64,000 nucleotides of DNA, taken from contig CP114117.1 in NCBI GenBank assembly GCA_029959195.1, positions 930,001 to 994,000 of the forward strand, in the 5' to 3' direction. This DNA comes from Dictyophora rubrovolvata. Lineage: Eukaryota > Basidiomycota > Agaricomycetes > Phallales > Phallaceae. The translations under genes and the position numbers were made by a program. Of this stretch, positions 58,181 through 64,000 are shown piece after piece; position 1 is the first letter of the stretch; each line of letters starts with the position of its first letter. The notes below the pieces were generated by a model. It had not been told where the DNA came from, ran no database searches, and saw only the letters and a list, made by a program, of their open reading frames with translations.

Positions 58181-60575
58181 ATGCAATTGATTTTGTCGCT
58201 CTTTGCGCTGGCGCTGTTCAGTGCTAATGCTCGTCTGGGAGAGGCTATGCTGGCGATTGATCGAGGATCACTTGTCGCCAAATATAATCCATCTCGAAAA
58301 TCATCAAGCCCAACAACGCCTATGCAAGTTGGTAATGGCAATTTCGCCTTCGGAGCCGACATCACGGGTTTGCAAACTTTTGAGCCTTTCGCCATCCTTT
58401 CGTCCTGGGGTTGGAAAAACGATAGTTTCCCTCCGGGCGTAACTTTAGAAGATATACTGAATTGGCAGGGCACCTATTTGGACACGCACGACCGATTAGT
58501 CGAGTAAGTTACAATGTCAGTTGTTCGTTAAAAAAGTTATTCCATTCACATACCTCCCATGAAGATATGCTTTTTCTCCCGCGAATGATACCATAGGGAA
58601 TTGGCTTATTTCCAATCCTAACCGAGTAAACTTGGGCCGCATAGGCATCGCATTCTTAGACGACCAGGGACAACCCCGTACCGATGTTTTCGAATCTAGT
58701 CTAACCTACAAGTCGCAGACGCTTGATCAATGGACAGGGATAATAACCAGTAACTTTACCTTTCAAAATTCTGCTGTCAAGGTCCAGACCATATGTGATC
58801 AATCGACCGATACCGTTGCCGTTCAAATCGATTCCACCCTCATCAGCTCTGGAAACCTCGCTTTGTTTCTCGACTTCCCTTGGAACGACGGTTCACAAAA
58901 GTTCGAGGCGCCATTCGTAGGCTCTTTTGACAATGCGAGCCTTCACACTACAGAGTTAATCAAAAACAAGGACAACGAGGCTGAAATAGCACATACTTTG
59001 GATGCTAGCACTTTTTATACCGCTTTCTCTTGGCAGGAAGCTGGTAACGTATCCAGAGACAGTCCCCAGACCCATCGCTATACTATACGCCCCGCTCGCT
59101 CTTCAGGAAGTCAATTTACCCTTTCTGTCACATACTCGTTAACTCGAGGTCTTTCATCTCCTGACCTGGTCTCGGTTGTCGAGTCTTCTCAAGAGAAGTG
59201 GAACACTTACTGGTCAACAGGAGGATTCGTCGATCTGGTTTCAGGAACCCATTCACCAGATGCCGAAGAACTTCAGCGGCGAATCATTTCCTCACAATAC
59301 CTATTGGCTGTGAATGAGGCGGGAAGTTTTCCTCCACAGGAAGTGCGCCAATGTTTGTTCATAACCTTCATTTGGTTAATTTTTCTCCACTAGTCTGGGC
59401 TGGTTAATACAGGATGGGCAAGTATACATATTTTGGGAAGCCCTTCAATGATATATTAAAGATCTTTTCTTCCCAGTATGGAAAATTCCACTTGGAAGAG
59501 GTGTTTTGTGAGTTTCCAGTACATGACTGTACGCATAGTTCGTATTAAAGGTATCTTTCAAGGGCATATGGCGCATTGGTCTCTTTGGTCAAAACAAGAA
59601 CTGCTCACGGATGCTACAATGGTCTATGATCGCTTCCTCACCACTTCGATCCAACGAGCACAGGTTCAACAAGGCTACTCGAGCGGCGCACGTTGGGGCA
59701 AAGAATCGGACCCGTCTGGACGTTCTGCACCTGGTGAAATAAACAATCTCTTAATATGGCAACAACCACATCCAATGATCTTCGCCGAACTTGAATATCG
59801 CATGGCAGAAACACTGGCTGAACAAACTGCTGTATTAGAAAAATGGAATACGATCATTGAGAACACAGCGAATTTCATGGCTGTTTACGCGTGGTGGAAT
59901 ACTTCAACCGGCGTATACGACCTCGGTCCTCCAATGTACCCTGTGTCAGAAAATACTAATCCCTTGGGGACGATTAATCCAACGTTTGAGCTTGCATATT
60001 GGCAATACGGACTTTCGCTAGCTATTCAATGGTGGGAACGACAGGGCAAACCTATCAACGAGACTTGGGTACATGTTCAACATAACTTGGCGCCCTTTCC
60101 GACGGATGGAGAAGGTCGATATGTCATCTATGAAGGGTTAGACGCAAGTATGTGGGACGATCCCAACCTTACCAGCGATCATCCCGCGTTTTTAGGGATA
60201 AACGGCTGGTTACCTCCGGTACAAGGTGTAAACCTCACCATTCTTGATGCGACAGTACGAGAGGTTTACAATACATGGAATCTTAGCGACTCCTATGGAT
60301 GGGACTTTCCCTTACTGGCACTTACAGCTGCAAGGACGGGCGATACCGAAAAGGCTGTCGAATGGCTCTTACACCCCTTATTTCAATTTGATGACATCGG
60401 AATGCCTGTTGGGGGATCCCGTGTTCCAACGCCATATTTTCCTTCTTCTGGAAGCTTGTTATACGCAGTAGCTATGATGGCAGAAGGATGGGACGGCGCT
60501 CCAGAAGGCATTGCTTCCCCGGGTTTCCCAAGAAATTGGACTGTCCAGACAGAGGGCTTACGAAAGGCTCTTTGA
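58181..60575 (+). CDS. Secreted six-hairpin glycosidase (GH65/GH95-like)
   Basis: Predicted 722 aa: exons 58181-58503, 58565-59342, 59394-59417 (24 nt), 59477-59507 (31 nt) and 59563-60575. A signal peptide (MQLILSLFALALFSANA) leads to an N-terminal beta-domain (MQVGNGNFAFGADITGLQTF) and an (alpha/alpha)6 barrel with GWYGKFHLEEVFWHMAHWSL, SGARWGKESDPSGRSAPG and LLIWQQPHPMIFAELEYR. These resemble the fold of GH65 ATHL1-type and GH95 enzymes, but the sugar specificity is unknown. The 24-nt exon ends GGATGG|GCAAGT, a GC-AG intron with an ideal extended donor; GT alternatives break the conserved GWYGKFHLE. Many N-glycosylation sequons (NDTI, NFTF, NVSR, NETW) fit a secreted protein. Confidence 0.88.
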
Positions 60576-60770
60576 TATTTTCCCCTTGAGATTTAAAATG
60601 ATTTGTGTTCTTTTTTGTATTTTTTTTGGAACAAAATGAATATTATATAAAGAGAAACCTTTATCATTACTATGTAGATCTTCACTAGCTTCACTCAGGG
60701 CCACTTGCTGCCACTGGCGACGTGACCTCCGTGACGAATTCAAGTTACATTTCTCCAGACCCAACAAGTC

Positions 60771-61043
60771 ATGCATTTGTCTCAGAAATGCCTCGTTCGA
60801 ATAGTTCCTCGAGCAGTTCTGGGACAAAAAGTATCTATTCTCCCAACCTTATCACCTTATGTTCTTCGCTCTCAACTACCGACGCTTATTGACAGTCTTC
60901 TTGAACGGAAAGCACAAGCTGAAGCAGCAAGACAAGATTGGCCGTCAAATTTAAGATTCGAGAAGGAGGTTGAAAAGTCTGCGCTACAGCATATTCACTA
61001 TAAGAAGAGAATGAAGCTGCTTAAGCTGAGGAAAGAGCAGTAA
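60771..61043 (+). CDS. Small basic protein, probably mitochondrial
   Basis: A single-exon frame of 90 aa with an ATG start. The N-terminal half (LVRIVPRAVLGQKVS) is basic and free of acidic residues, as in a presequence. The C-terminus, NLRFEKEVEKSALQHIHYKK followed by RMKLLKLRKEQ, is a charged helix. I do not recognise a named family; it could be a mitoribosomal or assembly protein. It lies downstream of the six-hairpin glycosidase and convergent with the kinase gene. Confidence 0.65.
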   Translation: MHLSQKCLVRIVPRAVLGQKVSILPTLSPYVLRSQLPTLIDSLLERKAQAEAARQDWPSNLRFEKEVEKSALQHIHYKKRMKLLKLRKEQ

Positions 61044-61296
61044 CTTCGGCACTCTGATGATGGTAAGTAGTTCACTTCTTGGAAGTTTTCCAGAAGAATT
61101 TATCATTTCTTGGACTCTTTAGGAGTTCGTATCCTGTCCCATTCCATGGTCGTTCTATACCTAAAAACAATACTCTGTCGTATCTTCAAACGTGTATTTA
61201 TATACTGCATCCAAAGATTCCATATTTAGTTTGACGAGATAAAAGTACCTTATTATATTATACATTATAATAACACAAAGACATTAGAATACTGTC

Positions 61297-62808
61297 TTAT
61301 ATTATACTACCGTCTGTCTGTTGTAGACAGCGCAAGCTTAAAAAGACATCAGTCCCATAATTATATAAGGATACTAGTTGAAGATCTCCTCCGAAATATG
61401 TAGCGTAGAGTTTCGCCAGCGGAAGGCTGATTGAAAATTGTGTGACCAAAGAGACGTGAAGTTATAGACCAAGACACTTACCCGTATCCTAGGCCTGATA
61501 AAGTGCCCATTCCTGTTTGTAAGCCTTTGCCGGTAATTTCTCCAAAAAGATTGCCTTCGCCGTGTCCACCATCCCCGAAAGCCGCTACACCACCAAGTTG
61601 CTGTGCAGCGTATGGCCCACCTCCGGAACCATCCTCGTCATCTTGACCTTCATTTCTGCGACCAGAAGTCGTGAATGCATACGAAAAAATGACAGGTAAA
61701 TTGACAGGAGCTACGCCACCACCTTGATCACGTATACGGATCGTAAGCATGGGTGTTTTCGTGGTATTACTGGTAACTGGAGGCAATGATATAGTTACAA
61801 CTACTGGAGGAAGGCCCCCGGAGCCAGACCGAGTTTTGTTCTGATGATGTTCAACCGTCGCGCGGAAAGCGTTTTTGAGAAGCTCGGTCAAAGCAAATTC
61901 TAAATGGACTGGAACGTAGCTGGAAAGGAAATGATTAAAGAACTACTCATGAAAGCAATTTGAGTGACTAAATACTAACGGAAAAGTAGCGTCTACGTGT
62001 CCGTCTATCTCGATGCTTGGGCTGGTACCAAGTGTTGCCTCGCATAAGTCAGTTACGAATTTGGAACACATTCGGACCATCTGGGCTGGCGAGCAACGCA
62101 TATCAACGACACCCGTATCTTGTGGAACGTCCATCGGAGATTCCCTAAGCGCACGAGATAATGCAATATGTTGCTCCGCAATGAGACGAACACCTATACG
62201 ATTCCGTATAGCTTGATCCAGAAACTTTGATATTTCGATAGATGACATGTATCTCGAACATTCCTGAAATCTTGGTAATATTAAAATGAAGGGAAAGACT
62301 GCAAAACTACCATGCATACATACCCTCTAGCCATGGTCGGTATATCATTGGCATGATCCGTAACGATACCCTCCAGCTTCTGAGTGAACTTCCAGTTATC
62401 CTCCATATTCCGCACAGCGGGATATGTGGCCAGTGCTTCAAACGTTTCTCTGTACGCCCTCAATGTCCTCGACAAAAACGGGTTCATGGTTACAATGAAA
62501 GGGAGTGACTCCAACGCATGGACGCGTCGAACAAGCCGTCGGGGTATTTCAGTAAGAGCATAAGAAGCCGACTCGAGTAATGAATCTTTTGTTAATGGTG
62601 AACCAAATGACAACAGTTGTTGCAACGTCAATGGACGTGGCTGTTCTTTCGAATATCGTTCGAGTAACAAAGCAAGCTCCGGAGAATCATTTACAATCGC
62701 ATTCTGGGTATGGAAGAATTGCCTGGGGCTTATAACCTTCCAGCGAGTTAATCTTGAATTCCGGATTGTGCGTGATAATTGTGCAGGACCGTAGGCGTTG
62801 GCAAACAT
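61297..62808 (-). CDS. Mitochondrial histidine-kinase-fold protein kinase (PDK/BCKDK family)
   Basis: Predicted 447 aa: exons 62808-62324, 62270-61980, 61919-61482 and 61426-61297. The family phosphorylates E1-alpha of pyruvate or branched-chain 2-oxoacid dehydrogenase. The presequence region (RLTRWKVISPRQFFHTQNA) is followed by the BCDHK helical domain (RGFQECSRYMSSIEISKFLD, RIGVRLIAEQHIALSR) and the GHKL ATPase: N-box FALTELLKNAFRATVEHH, G1 IRDQGGGVAP, FSYAFTTSGR, and G2/G3 LSGLGYGLPLAKLYATYFGG. An insertion rich in Gly/Asp (EGQDDEDGSGGGPY and on to FGEITGKGLQTG) extends the ATP lid. The start was chosen at the ATG at 62808; upstream in-frame sequence opens only with GTG. Target, PDH or BCKDH, is undecided. 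Confidence 0.93.
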
Positions 62809-63091
62809 GATTTGGGCTATACCAAACGCATGTGTGACCACAGCCACTGTTAAAAAATAGTCGTCATACTAAACAAGGGTCTGTCTGCTACATCACGCGC
62901 TCAACGTCACAGCTACCCACACAGAAATTTGAATAAACGGATGTACTATTGCAAACCAGAAAATGGAAGTACAGCTCAATCGAAATGGAATAATAGTTAT
63001 ACCCAAGGTCATGCACATTTTAAATTTACCATACATAACACAGACGTTGAAGGGAAGAGAAAAAAGTATAAAGAAGTGAGAAAGTGTATAA

Positions 63092-63946
63092 TTACTCTTG
63101 TCTAGAATAAGTCATTTTTTAGTTCGACTGTTCGCTTGAGAAAAGTGTAAACTCACCCAAATCCGACTGTTTCTTCAACAGCCAGTGTTAATTTCTGCTC
63201 CAAGGTTTGGTAATCTTTGTAAGGTGGCAGATCGATCTAACGGGCGTCGCTATTAGATGAAAAAGAGCGCGAGACAAACCAGATACTTACCCTGTTGAAG
63301 CAGGTATGACTCTTGGGTAACTGAGAAGGATCACCCGACTTTTCAATTGTAAATCTTCTAGGTCCGTCGGATCCTTGCAAATCTTTGAAACCATTGACAG
63401 GGATACGAGATGTTCCGGTAGCAAACTGTAAGAGACGGGATTTGCGTTCGGGAGGCCAGCTTCTAACACACTTCCAGAACCATTGAATAACTTCGTCATT
63501 CATTTCATAGCCACGATAGTCGGTGAACTTGGTCCAGTCATCACTGCAACCGCGAAATCAGAACAAACTTAAGACTTCGAAGTTTGCAAAAGACTTACAC
63601 ATCAATTTCTGACATGCCACCGATGAGCAACTCCAATTCGCGCTCATCAAAAACGTTGATGAGATCTTGGGGGATAAGTTCGCTGTAACCAGACAAAAAG
63701 GCATCAAACTGCTCCTTGACACGTTTCGAGATACGGTGCTCGACAATGAGACTGAGCAAAAAAATTATCAGTCTATAAAGGGATATGCGCATTGGATGAG
63801 ATACGTACTCGACGTATTCTTTCTTATTCTCTTCTGTAACAGTAATCTCACTGCCACCAAGTTTAAGGTCAATAGTGACTAGTTCCCCAAATCTATCCTC
63901 GGTAGTGGTGAAGGTCTCGTCAATGACATCTGTGATGTCATTTTCG
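63092..63946 (-). CDS. RSP5: 3' end of a NEDD4/RSP5-type HECT ubiquitin ligase (partial)
   Basis: Only the C-terminal ~210 residues are inside the window: exons 63946-63809, 63751-63599, 63543-63291, 63236-63157 and 63101-63092. The intron next upstream starts exactly at the last base (GTAAGT at 64000-63995), so the rest of the gene continues to the right. The HECT domain shows [61 protein letters not shown], and the catalytic Cys in KSHTCFNR. The terminal residues EETVGFGQE are reached through a final exon of only 10 nt. Expected upstream parts (C2 and WW domains) are not visible. Confidence 0.95.
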
Positions 63947-64000
63947 CTACGAAAAGCGGTGTCAACTATCTTCTCGCATAATAAAGAGGTGGTCACTTAC

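Overview
The window is a piece of a fungal nuclear genome, almost certainly an Agaricomycete (mushroom-forming basidiomycete). Genes are split by many short introns, mostly 48-60 nt with GT-AG ends. The complement includes a basidiomycete-type trehalose phosphorylase, and intergenic gaps are mostly a few hundred bases. All gene models below were built by hand from reading frame, splice signals and family conservation. Every multi-exon model closes in phase. There is no bacterial signature, CRISPR array, recognisable transposon or virus-like element.

Layout, left to right. 1-10.6 kb: an alpha-crystallin (Hsp20-like) protein, the TFIIH subunit TFB3, an NAD-epimerase-like SDR, 3-hydroxyisobutyrate dehydrogenase, a small Jupiter/HN1-like repeat protein and COQ7. 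11-28.6 kb: an RNA-processing and replication block with an RBM5/10-like splicing factor, a GPI-type PEBP protein, an EDC4-like decapping scaffold, CDC5/Cef1, SLD2 and an unknown proline-rich protein. 29-39.6 kb: an orphan acidic protein, RPB12, a mitochondrial GGQ release-factor-like protein directly behind MZM1, a GH47 mannosidase, SFT2, glyoxalase II and the SRP receptor alpha subunit. 39.8-47.8 kb: a divergent pair of cell-surface genes (Cys-rich single-pass protein and DPBB/expansin-like GPI protein), a conserved basic orphan, the complex I 24-kDa subunit and FMP25. 49.6-64 kb: trehalose phosphorylase, a CxxC-tailed orphan, an inverted pair of tRNA-Ile(AAU) genes, a membrane-anchored GH5 exo-beta-glucanase divergent from a secreted six-hairpin glycosidase, a 90-aa orphan, a mitochondrial PDK/BCKDK-type kinase and the 3' end of a NEDD4/RSP5-type HECT ubiquitin ligase that runs off the right edge.

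The genes are mainly housekeeping and do not form one pathway. Themes do recur. Nuclear-encoded mitochondrial functions are COQ7, HIBADH, MZM1, the release factor, glyoxalase II, the 24-kDa subunit, FMP25 and the kinase. Two of these, MZM1 and FMP25, are known in yeast for complex III biogenesis. Cell-wall and secretory functions are GH5, the six-hairpin glycosidase, DPBB, PEBP-GPI, GH47, SFT2 and SRPRA.

The most interesting observations concern gene architecture. CDC5 contains a predicted 3-nt microexon. The SDR and trehalose phosphorylase genes contain 11-nt and 14-nt exons. The MZM1 and release-factor reading frames lie 5 nt apart and can also be spliced in frame into one protein. Up to four introns appear to be GC-AG. 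Glyoxalase II has a transit-peptide exon upstream of a second start. The EDC4-like protein carries repeated leucine motifs resembling decapping-factor interaction motifs.
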